DNA of 64,000 nt from Butyricicoccus pullicaecorum (GCA_018366035.1 JAGZIW010000006.1:124001-188000); one strand, 5' to 3'; positions 7,605 to 15,815 are shown, counted from the stretch's first letter. Notes: generated from the letters alone by a model not told the origin. Made by a program: numbers and translations.

Positions 7605-8771
7605 TTACTCCTCCTCATATATTATTGGAAAGTCTGTATGTTTTTTGAAAAAATTGAAATTTTCTTCGGAGATTTGCTTAGAGTTTGTTCCTTCGATATG
7701 AATCCAATAAGTCCCATCTTTTTTGATTTCCATCTGAGTATTTGATGGAGTCAAATCAATCGCATTCGGCTCAGTACTGGGCGGTGCTTCGTATACTGGC
7801 TGCGGGAGCAGAATATAGGATAGCGACAGCATGAGCACACAAACCAGCGTAACCAGAAAATGAGACAGCCTGTGCGTGTTTTTGGGGGGATAGTGCATGA
7901 CCGCCTGAAAGCGCTCCTTGATATTTTTTGTGTCGTCAGAATGAATAAATGCGGTTGCCGTATAGCAGGCTGGTTTGGACGGGGATATATTGCGCATCGC
8001 CATGACGATTGTGCGCAAATAAGCTGCTTTTTCCGGTTTCTTCATGTCACGAACCACGATGGTATCGCACTTGATTTCCAGCATTTGCTCTAAATCTTCC
8101 CTCAGCAAATATACAATGGGATTCCACCAGAAGATACAGCAAAATATCGAAACTATAAATTTGATTAAGATATCGTGGTTTTGAAAGTGCGTATATTCGT
8201 GGAGCAGGATATAATACAGCTCCTCGTCGGTATACACATTTTTTGGAAGTAAAATTGCTTTGTGGAATAAACCAACACCAAAGGGGACTTCGATATTGGG
8301 CATTGTATAGAGGGAAACTTTTTGCGGCTTTGCAAACCTTCTCTGTACCGATTCAAAGACCGTATATGCCTGTGTATGGCACATGCTGGCGTATTTTCGA
8401 ATCTGTACACAGGCTTTGTGATAGCGGAAGAAATGCCGAATGAGCAGGAGAGTGGTAATTCCAGCCCAAAGTATGAGCAGAGCCTGTCCCACAGAAAGCG
8501 GAAAGCCAAATAACTCCATGAAATGTGTTTTCAAAAGGTTGCGGAGCGGCACATAGAACCACGCATATAGATATTTGTCGCCCAATACAATCACCTGCGC
8601 AATTTCCGCAGGAAAGAAGGCACGTGCCATACTCAGCAGATAGAGCACAAGGATAGCCCAAAGACTAAATCCGCTTTTGACACAGTATAGCCTGCGAAGA
8701 ACATACATGCCGCCAATTAAAAGTGTGCTCCAGAATATGGACGCCAAAAAAGAGCATAATGTTATCTGCAT
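7605..8771 (-). CDS. M56-family (BlaR1/MecR1-like) membrane metallopeptidase without penicillin-sensor domain
   Basis: 388 residues with four predicted membrane segments. The zinc-protease motif HEYTH lies at residues 191-195 in the loop before the last segments. In BlaR1-type systems the protease receives an outside signal and leads to inactivation of the BlaI repressor. Family members that sense beta-lactams have a ~250-residue transpeptidase-like C-terminal domain; here only ~85 residues follow the last membrane segment, so the signal must be different. The ATG at 8771 follows AGGAGAAAG; an in-frame TTG at 8801 would lie inside blaI. It starts 1 nt after the BlaI gene ends. Confidence 0.88.
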   Translation of the reverse strand: MQITLCSFLASIFWSTLLIGGMYVLRRLYCVKSGFSLWAILVLYLLSMARAFFPAEIAQVIVLGDKYLYAWFYVPLRNLLKTHFMELFGFPLSVGQALLILWAGITTLLLIRHFFRYHKACVQIRKYASMCHTQAYTVFESVQRRFAKPQKVSLYTMPNIEVPFGVGLFHKAILLPKNVYTDEELYYILLHEYTHFQNHDILIKFIVSIFCCIFWWNPIVYLLREDLEQMLEIKCDTIVVRDMKKPEKAAYLRTIVMAMRNISPSKPACYTATAFIHSDDTKNIKERFQAVMHYPPKNTHRLSHFLVTLVCVLMLSLSYILLPQPVYEAPPSTEPNAIDLTPSNTQMEIKKDGTYWIHIEGTNSKQISEENFNFFKKHTDFPIIYEEE

Positions 8772-8772
8772 A

Positions 8773-9201
8773 TCAATCTTTCTCCTGATCGGTTTCTTCA
8801 AAGATATCGATCATCTGTTCCAGTTCGTCAATCAGCTTTTCATATTTTGTGCGGTCGGTTTTCTTATCCTCTTTTTTTACAAGTGCCATGGCGATTTTTG
8901 CAAAGGAACTTGTGTTCACGCCTTGCTGTGCGAGCAGTTCAGCAACATATTCCTCCTTGCTCATGCAAGGCTTGAATTGTCTGGTATACCGCTTGCCCGA
9001 CTTTACAAAGCCGCAGACCGCAAGGAATTCGGACTCCTCTAAAATGCCCAGCATTTTATGGATATAACTCATGCTCCAGTTTGCGGCTTCTGGATACTCT
9101 TTTGCCAGCGGCAGGATTTCCAAGCTGGTCAGCGGAACTCCCTGATCCCAAAAAATATTGAGTAATGTTTCTTCGGAGTTGGATAGCTTCTTTTTATTCA
9201 T
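8773..9201 (-). CDS. BlaI/MecI-family transcriptional repressor
   Basis: 142 residues. The N-terminal ~75 residues form the winged helix typical of BlaI/MecI (LSNSEETLLNIFWDQGVPLTS, then a YIHKMLGILEE recognition region). The C-terminal helices serve dimerisation. The family represses its own operon until the M56 partner causes its cleavage. The ATG at 9201 has GAAAGGTG eight bases upstream; a GTG at 9210 has no spacing for that site. It forms an operon with the M56 gene and the small secreted protein. No beta-lactamase or PBP gene is adjacent. Confidence 0.88.
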   Translation of the reverse strand: MNKKKLSNSEETLLNIFWDQGVPLTSLEILPLAKEYPEAANWSMSYIHKMLGILEESEFLAVCGFVKSGKRYTRQFKPCMSKEEYVAELLAQQGVNTSSFAKIAMALVKKEDKKTDRTKYEKLIDELEQMIDIFEETDQEKD

Positions 9202-9221
9202 GGCAATCACCTTTCCTCACA

Positions 9222-9289
9222 TATAATAACCATTTTGGTTTTTATATATTTTATGGGGTTATTATAATCAGATTTTGCTCAAAAGTCAA
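9222..9289 (-). promoter_or_regulatory. BlaI-operon promoter with overlapping inverted repeat (candidate BlaI operator)
   Basis: On the minus strand TTGACT (9289-9284) and TATAAT (9266-9261) are exactly 17 bp apart, a near-consensus promoter. The -10 box is part of an inverted repeat, TATAATAACC (minus 9266-9257) with GGTTATTATA (minus 9231-9222), arms 25 bp apart. That would allow repressor binding over the start site. Confidence 0.65.
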
Positions 9290-9308
9290 TATCATAATGG
9301 AATATAAA

Positions 9309-9338
9309 AAAAGCATTGATTCAAAAATCAATGCTTTT
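9309..9338 (-). terminator. rho-independent terminator after the GNAT gene
   Basis: 13-bp perfect stem (9309-9321 with 9326-9338), CAAA loop on the plus strand, followed by a run of T on the minus strand. Confidence 0.85.
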
Positions 9339-9354
9339 ATCGTATCTGTAAATT

Positions 9355-9636
9355 TTAGGATTCCTCCGCCAGCAGGTCTGCATGCTCAGGGTGCTGAGAA
9401 AACCATTTTTGTGCATAAGAGCAGGTGGGAATCGCTTTTTGACCCTTGCTGCGCAGCTCCTGTGTGAGTGCATCAATCAGCTTTCCAGCAACGCCTTGTC
9501 CTCTCAGCGAGGAGTCTACAACAGTGGAGGTGATTTCTATGGTGTCCTCAGTTCTGCTGGCAAATGCTACAAAGGCAATTTCTTCCCCGTTTTGATTTTC
9601 GAGCCAAATACGTCCTGTTTTCTTTTTGAAATCCAT
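9355..9636 (-). CDS. Small GNAT-fold N-acetyltransferase (YjdJ-like)
   Basis: 93 residues, the size of the compact COG2388 GNAT group. The acetyl-CoA-binding motif is visible as VDSSLRGQGVAGKL (R-x-x-G-x-A, about residues 40-54), preceded by a beta strand IEITSTVV and followed by ATPTCSY-like sequence (KAIPTCSYAQKWF). The substrate is unknown. AAGGAG stands before the ATG. A single-gene unit with its own terminator. Confidence 0.82.
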   Translation of the reverse strand: MDFKKKTGRIWLENQNGEEIAFVAFASRTEDTIEITSTVVDSSLRGQGVAGKLIDALTQELRSKGQKAIPTCSYAQKWFSQHPEHADLLAEES

Positions 9637-9680
9637 TTTGAAAACTCCTTTTTTTGATATCTTGTGATATGGAAAACAAA

Positions 9681-9712
9681 GACCGTAAGCAGCTTACGCA
9701 TTGCTTGCGGTC
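9681..9712 (-). terminator. rho-independent terminator after the DsrE-like gene
   Basis: 10-bp stem with one G-T pair (9681-9690 with 9703-9712) followed on the minus strand by TTTGTTTT. Confidence 0.7.
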
Positions 9713-9732
9713 TGAATGTTTCTGATTGAAAA

Positions 9733-10104
9733 TCAGGTGAGCTGTAAAGAGCCTTTTGCGTTCATCAGCAGGGATACGACATCTGGTGCATTGATCAGTT
9801 CAAAGCGGCTGTCCATATCCTCGGCAGTAAAACCATTGTGGAGCATGCAGGCGTTGCAAATGCAGACTTGACCGCCCAGCTGCAGGAATTCCTCCAGTTG
9901 TCCGCTGACCTCCGCAAAAGGAGCGCCAATGTCAATGCCCTTGGTGGCATTGGGCTTGCCGAGCGCTACCGCATCTACCATCAGAATGATGGTAGCGCTG
10001 TGTCCCTGCTTGAGTGCATTGAGTCCCATCACAACTGCAACTGTGACATGATTGGGATTGGATTTTCCCTCGAATAAAGTCACTACGAAATCTGTATTGC
10101 GCAT
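9733..10104 (-). CDS. DsrE/DsrF-like family protein
   Basis: 123 residues with the alternating beta-alpha pattern of the DsrE/TusD sulfur-relay fold (VTLFEGKSN, ATIILMVDAVALGK). Two cysteines sit in VCICNACM (about residues 81-86), where family members that carry sulfur have their active Cys. The function is unproven: sulfur transfer or a redox accessory role is possible. AGGGAGG stands before the ATG. A thioredoxin gene lies just upstream on the same strand with a 27-nt gap, so the pair is likely co-transcribed. Confidence 0.75.
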   Translation of the reverse strand: MRNTDFVVTLFEGKSNPNHVTVAVVMGLNALKQGHSATIILMVDAVALGKPNATKGIDIGAPFAEVSGQLEEFLQLGGQVCICNACMLHNGFTAEDMDSRFELINAPDVVSLLMNAKGSLQLT

Positions 10105-10131
10105 TGAAAATTCCCTCCTAATTGCTTTGAT

Positions 10132-10440
10132 TTAATCCAGCATTGCCAGAATTTGTTCCTTTGGGCGTGCACCGACTGCATGATTGGTGATTTTTCCATT
10201 CTTTACGACCATGAGGGTGGGGATACTTGCAACCTGAAACTGTCCAGCCAGTTCCTGTTCATCTTGTACGTTGATTTTTACAACCTTGATTTCTGGGTGC
10301 TCCTCTGCAATTTCCTCTACAATCGGAACGACCATACGGCAGGGGCCACACCATGGTGCCCAGAAATCCAGAAGGACAGGCTTATCACTTTCGACAACCT
10401 CATGATGAAAATTGCTTTTATTTACATTGATTGCAGACAT
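10132..10440 (-). CDS. trxA: Thioredoxin
   Basis: 102 residues, normal length for cytoplasmic thioredoxin. The active site is FWAPWCGPCRM (about residues 26-36), and the cis-proline segment is SIPTLMVVKNG. It reduces protein disulfides using electrons from thioredoxin reductase. AAAGGAGG lies upstream. It is followed by the DsrE-like gene, suggesting a shared redox or sulfur function. Confidence 0.96.
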   Translation of the reverse strand: MSAINVNKSNFHHEVVESDKPVLLDFWAPWCGPCRMVVPIVEEIAEEHPEIKVVKINVQDEQELAGQFQVASIPTLMVVKNGKITNHAVGARPKEQILAMLD

Positions 10441-10536
10441 TGTAATGTCCTCCTTTGTTTTCTTTTATGCGTTTACTATAACACGTTTCCGTTTCCGCTT
10501 CTGTAACTTTATCACAGAGAAAGGGAGAGATAGCAA

Positions 10537-10564
10537 GAGCCTGTATAGAGAACTATACAGGCTC
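10537..10564. terminator. hairpin terminator after the amidohydrolase gene
   Basis: 12-bp perfect stem (10537-10548 with 10553-10564) and a 4-nt loop, just beyond the stop of the minus-strand amidohydrolase gene. The T tract on the minus side is weak. Confidence 0.6.
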
Positions 10565-10588
10565 ATTTCTGTTTATAAAGATATATTG

Positions 10589-12169
10589 TCAATTTCCTGC
10601 CTGATAGATAACGGCTCCGTCTACAATGGTTGCCAATATCCGAATATGCTCCAAGTCACGTTTGGGGATATCGAGGGGATTCTGCTCCAAGATGACAAAG
10701 TTTGCCTTTTTACCTTGCGCAAGACTGCCCTTGTCTGTTTCCTCGCCATACTGATAGGCTGCGTTCAAGGTGACCGCTTTTAAGGCGTCCATAACAGAAA
10801 CTGCCTGATTCTGATCAAGCGGGATTCCGTTTCGGGTGACGCGGTTGACTGCACAGCTGATGGTTTTCATCATATCAGGCGGGAGAACAGGGCTGTCCTG
10901 ATGAAACGTATAGTGCAGATTACATTCCAGCGCATCATGGACGGGAGAAATGCGGCGGCCGCGCTGCTCCCCGAAGTTTGCCAAATGGATATCACCCCAG
11001 TAATAAGTGTGTGCAACAAAAAAGCTTGGAATCATGGAAAGCTTTTCCATGCGCTGCAATTCTTTCTTTTGCACAAGCTGTGCATGAATCATAACAGGAC
11101 GACAGGTATCTGTGACAGAATGATCACAAACAACCTTTTCAAATTGCGTTACAAATTGATCGGCAGCGGCGTCTCCGTTGCAATGTGCCAGCAGCTGTGC
11201 ATGATCTGCCAGTGCCTGTTCAATGAAATGATACAGTTCGTTATCTGAATGAATCGGGTAGCCGCAATCGGTTGTTCCCGTATAGGGTTCTTTCACCCAT
11301 GCGGTTTTTCCCTGCGGAGAGCCGTCCAAAAAGATTTTATAGCCGCCAAGACGGAAGTGGTTGTGATAGCTGTGCTCCTCTGCATGCTTCTGATAGATTT
11401 CACGGCAGTGCGCCAAATCCAGATAGCCAACAACATCGATTTTTAACAGCTGTTCGTTGGAAAGCATTTTGAGCAGGGGGTACAGGGTATCGGATACCAT
11501 ACCGTCTTGAATTGTGGTAATGCCATATTGCGCATATATCCTTTGCGCTTCGACTACATTTTTTTTGAGCACTTCGATATCAAAAGAGGAAATGGATTTT
11601 TGAAATTCAATAAATGCGTTTTCTTCCATATAGCCATTGAGACGTCCTGTGTCTTTGAATCGACCAAAGCGGCCACCCTTCGGTGGTTGTACAGTGTCAT
11701 CTAGCCCTTCCTTTTGCAAACCGTAAGAGTTGACAACGCCTATGTGATTGGATATGTGGATAATCATAATCGGATAATCAGAACCAATCAGATCCAGAAC
11801 ATGACAATCAGGGTGTGCTTTTTCTTTTAAGAAATTTTGGTCGTAATTGACGCCGATGACCCATTGTCCCTTGGGAATCTTCCGTTTGCGGATAAATTCC
11901 TGCATGGTGGAAACGATATCGTCAAAATCCCTTGCCTCGGATAAATCGCACTGAGAAAGCGAATTTGCAAAGCCGATAAAATGGGAGTGTCCATCAATAA
12001 AGCCGGGCAAAAGGGTATTGCCCTGCAAATTGATTTTTTCACCCTGCCAGTCCTTGGGCGGTTCGGTATAAACAGCAAGGATACGATCCGCTTCCACCGC
12101 AATCGCTGCTGCCACTGGATTTTTTTCGTCCATCGTGAGAATGGTACCGTTATAATATAATGTTTTCAC
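10589..12169 (-). CDS. YtcJ-like metal-dependent amidohydrolase
   Basis: 526 residues of the amidohydrolase 3 (YtcJ/NfdA) family. Visible features are the N-terminal composite-domain strand (TILTMDEKNPVAAAIAVE), the metal motif PGFIDGHSHFIG (about residues 55-66), a lysine-bearing strand FLDGSPQGKTAW, LLAHCNGDAAADQF, and a C-terminal LAQGKKANFVILEQNPL. The substrate is unknown; relatives hydrolyse N-formyl or N-acyl compounds. The start is the GTG at 12169, directly preceded by GGAGGAGCGCAT. Stand-alone gene. Confidence 0.88.
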   Translation of the reverse strand: MKTLYYNGTILTMDEKNPVAAAIAVEADRILAVYTEPPKDWQGEKINLQGNTLLPGFIDGHSHFIGFANSLSQCDLSEARDFDDIVSTMQEFIRKRKIPKGQWVIGVNYDQNFLKEKAHPDCHVLDLIGSDYPIMIIHISNHIGVVNSYGLQKEGLDDTVQPPKGGRFGRFKDTGRLNGYMEENAFIEFQKSISSFDIEVLKKNVVEAQRIYAQYGITTIQDGMVSDTLYPLLKMLSNEQLLKIDVVGYLDLAHCREIYQKHAEEHSYHNHFRLGGYKIFLDGSPQGKTAWVKEPYTGTTDCGYPIHSDNELYHFIEQALADHAQLLAHCNGDAAADQFVTQFEKVVCDHSVTDTCRPVMIHAQLVQKKELQRMEKLSMIPSFFVAHTYYWGDIHLANFGEQRGRRISPVHDALECNLHYTFHQDSPVLPPDMMKTISCAVNRVTRNGIPLDQNQAVSVMDALKAVTLNAAYQYGEETDKGSLAQGKKANFVILEQNPLDIPKRDLEHIRILATIVDGAVIYQAGN

Positions 12170-12244
12170 ATGCGCTCCTCCTGTGCTGTTATCAGTATTT
12201 GTAGTTTGTGATTTATGCAGGCTTGTTCATACAACAATTTGCTC

Positions 12245-13162
12245 CTATGTTATGGCATCTTTGGATTTTCTGGTATAGTTTGCTGCTATAATGCCGGCAC
12301 TGACAAGACCCAATGCGCACCAGCTTTGGAATGTCCAGCTTCTCTCAGATAGAAAGACGGCGGACAGAATCGCGCCAAATACCGGAATGAGGAACCCGTA
12401 TAGTGATACGGTGCCAACGGGCCACTTTTTCAGCAGCGTTGTCCAAATGGTAAATGCGGCAGACGATAAAATGATAAGATAAAGCATCAGGAAGCAGCCC
12501 TTAATGGATAGCGTTCCAATCGAACCACCGCCGCCATAGCCCAGAGCAAGCAGGAAGATACCGCCCAGTGTGAGCTGCCAGCCGGTGAGAACCATGGGGT
12601 CCCGTCCGGCTGTCATCACACGGGACACCAAAGCGCCCATGCCGGCAGAAGCCGCTGACAGAAGTACCAGCCCATCACCCATGAGCGAGAAGCCCCCCAA
12701 ATCTCCGCCCAGCTGCAAAAGCACGACACCGGAAAATCCCATGAGACAGCCGATTGTCTTTGTCAGCGTCAGCTTATCATTTGCCAGAAAGATATGGGCA
12801 AACAGAATGGCAAAGAATGTCTGTGTGCCGGAAAGCAAAGCGCCCTTGGTTCCGGTTGTGTGGGACAAACCAATATAATAGCATACATATTGAATGATGC
12901 TTTGGAAAAGACAAATTGACAAAATGGCACCAATGTTGCTTCGATTGATGGGTATGTTACGCTTTCCGATAAGAAGCGCAATCATGAGTGTTAGAATTCC
13001 CGCCATTGTAAAGCGCCAGCCTGCAAACACCAGCTGTGAAAAGGAATCCGAGCCGATTCCAAAGAGTGCGTAGCCGACCTTGATGCAGGGCACGGCGCTG
13101 CCCCACAATGCTGTGGTCAGGATTGCCGGTAATACCAATGTGAACAGTTTATGCTTTTGCAA
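12245..13162 (-). CDS. EamA/DMT-family transporter
   Basis: 305 residues with ten hydrophobic segments in two EamA repeats. Typical features are the N-terminal TTALWGSAVPCIKVGY, GTKGALLSGTQTFFAILFAH at the end of repeat one, and VSLYGFLIPVFGAILSAVFLSE in repeat two. Members export or import metabolites such as amino acids; the substrate is unknown. The start is the TTG at 13162 with GGGGGAAAAGG upstream. It has its own promoter-like sequence. Confidence 0.88.
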   Translation of the reverse strand: MQKHKLFTLVLPAILTTALWGSAVPCIKVGYALFGIGSDSFSQLVFAGWRFTMAGILTLMIALLIGKRNIPINRSNIGAILSICLFQSIIQYVCYYIGLSHTTGTKGALLSGTQTFFAILFAHIFLANDKLTLTKTIGCLMGFSGVVLLQLGGDLGGFSLMGDGLVLLSAASAGMGALVSRVMTAGRDPMVLTGWQLTLGGIFLLALGYGGGGSIGTLSIKGCFLMLYLIILSSAAFTIWTTLLKKWPVGTVSLYGFLIPVFGAILSAVFLSERSWTFQSWCALGLVSAGIIAANYTRKSKDAIT

Positions 13163-13226
13163 ACCTTTTCCCCCTTATTCTGTCCTGCACAGCGTGCGTA
13201 CAGGATACTATTTTCAGATCGGTATT

Positions 13227-13255
13227 ATAATAGCATGTTTTTCTGTTTTTGTAAA
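13227..13255 (-). promoter_or_regulatory. candidate promoter of the EamA transporter gene
   Basis: On the minus strand TTTACA (13255-13250) and TATTAT (13232-13227) are 17 bp apart, about 65 bp before the start. Confidence 0.55.
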
Positions 13256-13277
13256 TCTATGGGCATTTATCTGAGAG

Positions 13278-13297
13278 ATATGTCACAAATGACATAT
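13278..13297. promoter_or_regulatory. perfect 20-bp palindrome upstream of the EamA promoter
   Basis: ATATGTCA-CAAA-TGACATAT, a perfect inverted repeat 22 bp upstream of the -35 box. The size suits a dimeric regulator such as a CRP/FNR-type protein. The binding protein is unknown. Confidence 0.45.
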
Positions 13298-13319
13298 ATT
13301 TTCATTGCAGATATAGATG

Positions 13320-13352
13320 CCCCCTGCAGCGCCAGCTATGCGATGCAGGGGG
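13320..13352 (-). terminator. GC-rich hairpin after the histidine kinase gene
   Basis: 9-bp perfect stem CCCCCTGCA/TGCAGGGGG (13320-13328 with 13344-13352), 50 nt after the kinase stop. No T tract follows on the minus strand, so it may protect the mRNA end instead of stopping transcription. Confidence 0.4.
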
Positions 13353-13402
13353 AGAAAATAGGGACTGAAAATATAAGATTAGCTGTCCGCAATGCAGCTG
13401 TG

Positions 13403-14746
13403 TCAAAGCGCCAGCATGACAGAGGAGTGAAACACATGCAGGTCGTGAGTGAACTCCACCCCTCCATCGTATTTGTCTGCAATCGCCTCGATATTACGCA
13501 GCCCCAAACCGCTGTGATTAGGTTTGCTGGAAATATATCGGCCACCAACTTTTTTTGTTTCCTCGTGAAAGCCATTGTCCACAGTAATTGCCAGCATTTG
13601 CCCGTAACAGAGCATGTGAAACTGTATGAATCGCTCGTCCGGCTCTCCGCGGCTGGCAGCGTAGATGGCGTTTTCCAGCAGATTGCCGAGGATCACAGAA
13701 AGGTCGATATCCGAAATGGAAAGCGTATCAGGAATCTGGATACGGGCGTCAAAGCGAATATCCTCTTGTATGGCGATAGTCTGATAGTATCCAACGACCA
13801 TGTTGACTATGGGGTTGTGGCAGAGCTCGATTAACTCATCTTGCTGAACAGCACACAGATACTGTTCCAAATATTCGCTTGCTTCCTGTACTTGGCCACG
13901 CTGCAAGAAGCCTTGCAGCGTAATAATATGATGCCGCATATCGTGACGCAGCCGGCGGCTGTTCTCGATGTTGGTACAAATGTGATGATACTGTTCCTTT
14001 TGAATGGAAAGCAGGTGGCGGGTCTGACTTGTATCGTGCTGAGAGCGCAGCTTTTCATAGGAGAGATATATCATTTTGAAGAAGATGAGATAAATCGTCA
14101 GAACCAGCGCAAACAGGGCAAAATACAGGAACAGAGACATTGGATTATAGAGGTATTCATAGTCGATGAAAGACAGCCCCACGGTCAGCAGCAGAAAGAG
14201 AAACAAGGGAAGTCCCGATAGATAGGTACATTCCTTGGCTGTCAGCTCAGCTTCCATCGGGCAGTAGTACCGAATCAGAATCAATAGGAACAAGGGCAGA
14301 ATCAGTGCGGTGCTCAAAGCCAGACTGATAATTGTCCAGCTGCGGTAGGGAAGCCCGTCATAACCAGTGGAGGGGAGCAGGCGGGTACAGATGACATTGT
14401 TGATAGAAGTGATTACCAGTCCGCAGGTAAGGACAAAGGAAAAAATAAATAGTTTTTTCTGCCAGATTTCTCTGACCAAATACAGATACCAGATCAGGCA
14501 GGGAAACAGACACAGGATAAAGGCCACGTTGACTGCTTGAAACAGGGTGTGGTCAGGAGGAAACAGCTGCTGTAAAGTACAGCCACCGATTGCAAAAAGT
14601 ATAGCAAGTGTCAGGATCAGCCAAAGAGTCAAGACTACAGAGCGCTTTGTGGACAAGCGAAGATGTTTGCGGTAGGGATAAAACGCAAGGACAGCAAAGG
14701 GAATAATTTGCAGCAAAAAGCCGGTAAACAGTCGGAGAAAGGTCAT
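13403..14746 (-). CDS. GHKL-family sensor histidine kinase (AgrC/ComD-like)
   Basis: 447 residues. The N-terminal ~220 residues hold about seven hydrophobic segments, as in peptide-pheromone receptors AgrC and ComD. The phospho-acceptor region is LRHDMRHHIITLQGF (about residue 268), typical of GHKL kinases. The ATP-binding domain shows the N box LGNLLENAIYAA and a G box SGLGLRNIEAIADKYDGG. CGGAGG stands before the ATG. It follows the LytTR response regulator gene by a few bases, so the two make a two-component system. The divergent operon encodes a double-glycine peptide, a candidate ligand. Confidence 0.92.
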   Translation of the reverse strand: MTFLRLFTGFLLQIIPFAVLAFYPYRKHLRLSTKRSVVLTLWLILTLAILFAIGGCTLQQLFPPDHTLFQAVNVAFILCLFPCLIWYLYLVREIWQKKLFIFSFVLTCGLVITSINNVICTRLLPSTGYDGLPYRSWTIISLALSTALILPLFLLILIRYYCPMEAELTAKECTYLSGLPLFLFLLLTVGLSFIDYEYLYNPMSLFLYFALFALVLTIYLIFFKMIYLSYEKLRSQHDTSQTRHLLSIQKEQYHHICTNIENSRRLRHDMRHHIITLQGFLQRGQVQEASEYLEQYLCAVQQDELIELCHNPIVNMVVGYYQTIAIQEDIRFDARIQIPDTLSISDIDLSVILGNLLENAIYAASRGEPDERFIQFHMLCYGQMLAITVDNGFHEETKKVGGRYISSKPNHSGLGLRNIEAIADKYDGGVEFTHDLHVFHSSVMLAL

Positions 14747-14751
14747 GGCAT

Positions 14752-15453
14752 TTACCTCCGTGTCAGGTCGAATAGGAATCGTTGGTACTGTGCTTTGAGT
14801 TCGGCACGATTGTTTCTGGAAAGAGAAATTTCGGTTCCATCTTTCAGAATCAGCTTGCTGGAGAGAAAGGAACGAATAAATTCCATATTCACCACAAAGC
14901 TGCGCTGAGGTCGCAGAAAACGGCAGCTGTCCAATTGTTCAAAGAGCGTATTTAGAGAAGTGTAGGTCTGAAACTGCTGTGTATTTGTATGAACGATACA
15001 CAGCTTATTAAACACCTCGATATAGGTGATTCGTTTGGCTGGAATAGAAATGCTGCCTTGACTGCTATGAATGTGCAAAACAGGGTTGGCACTCTCTCCC
15101 AAACGGGTAAGACAGCGATCCATTGCTTCCCACACGGCGGACTGCTCTAAGGGTTTGAGCAGATAGTGCACTGCGCCCAGACCAAAGGCTTCAATGGCGT
15201 GCTCTCGACTAGTGGTGATGAATACGACCTGTGGATCTCCGCCCAGATGCCGAATGACTTCTGTGCCCAGAAGCCCGTCTAGATAAATATCCATGAAGAT
15301 GATTTGAAAGCTCTGTGACATATCTAAAAGCGCTTCTCCTCTGAAAAAGCGTGTAATGGCAAATTCCAGACCGTGTGTGGATTGGTATGCCCGAAGAAAG
15401 GCTTCCAGAATATCGAGTTGCTGCGGTTCATCATCGCACAGCGCGATCTGCAA
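14752..15453 (-). CDS. LytTR-family response regulator (AgrA/ComE-like)
   Basis: 233 residues from TTG at 15453 (MLQIALCDDE). Receiver residues: acidic CDDE at 7-10, phospho-acceptor Asp56 in IIFMDIYLDG, and LLKP with the conserved Lys at about 103. The C-terminal LytTR domain runs from about residue 130 to 233 (ITYIEVFNKLCIVHT, CRFLRPQRSFVVNMEFI, EISLSRNNRAELK). Upstream sequence GGAAAGGAAG fits the TTG better than an in-frame GTG at 15462, although that start is possible. It should activate promoters with paired direct repeats when phosphorylated by the neighbouring GHKL kinase. Confidence 0.9.
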   Translation of the reverse strand: MQIALCDDEPQQLDILEAFLRAYQSTHGLEFAITRFFRGEALLDMSQSFQIIFMDIYLDGLLGTEVIRHLGGDPQVVFITTSREHAIEAFGLGAVHYLLKPLEQSAVWEAMDRCLTRLGESANPVLHIHSSQGSISIPAKRITYIEVFNKLCIVHTNTQQFQTYTSLNTLFEQLDSCRFLRPQRSFVVNMEFIRSFLSSKLILKDGTEISLSRNNRAELKAQYQRFLFDLTRR

Positions 15454-15485
15454 GAGGAACACTTCCTTTCCTTATGATTTAGTTT

Positions 15486-15514
15486 ATCATAACAACAAAT
15501 CTGTTTCAGCACAA
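15486..15514 (-). promoter_or_regulatory. candidate promoter of the LytTR/GHKL operon, with direct repeats
   Basis: On the minus strand TTGTGC (15514-15509) and TATGAT (15491-15486) are 17 bp apart. The plus-strand heptamer ACAACAA occurs at 15492 and 15511 within this promoter, a possible regulator site. Confidence 0.4.
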
Positions 15515-15815
15515 CAAGTTATTTCGTAAAAAGCAGATTTTTGGCGTGAACTGCACATCTATGATTGGGGCGAGTCATATATAATAAAGATAAACCAAAA
15601 AGGTGAATCAAATTTTAATTAAGAAAGAGGCAGATGTTCTCTGTAGGAAAGGAGAGCACCTGTATTAGAAATTGATTCCACAATAGAAAGTTCCTATATA
15701 GATTAAGGTGTGCAATCTATTGCAGGGGCGCAGCAGACCCGTAATTGCAATAATTCATATGAGTTTAAGCCATTTTTTGATGACAAACAAGGGGAAGTGA
15801 AGAGGGGAAAAGGTC
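15515..15815 (+). promoter_or_regulatory. divergent control region and leader of the exporter operon
   Basis: No gene is supported here. TATAAT at 15580-15585 is a good plus-strand -10 box without a recognisable -35 at 17 bp, as expected for an activator-dependent promoter. The transcript would have a ~225-nt leader that includes a small inverted repeat TGCAA/TTGCA near 15712-15724. A 21-codon frame from GTG 15603 lacks a usable ribosome site. AGGGGAAAAGG precedes the first gene. Confidence 0.4.

Noticed and set aside
7605..9201. Beta-lactamase resistance operon
   Set aside because: BlaI/M56 pair is present but there is no beta-lactamase or PBP gene and the sensor domain is missing.
13151..13834. 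227-codon plus-strand frame opposite the histidine kinase
   Set aside because: Antisense of conserved GHKL coding sequence, no domain pattern.
15603..15668. 21-codon frame upstream of the lipoprotein gene
   Set aside because: GTG start directly abuts AAAAAGG with no spacing, no GG motif; probably part of the leader.
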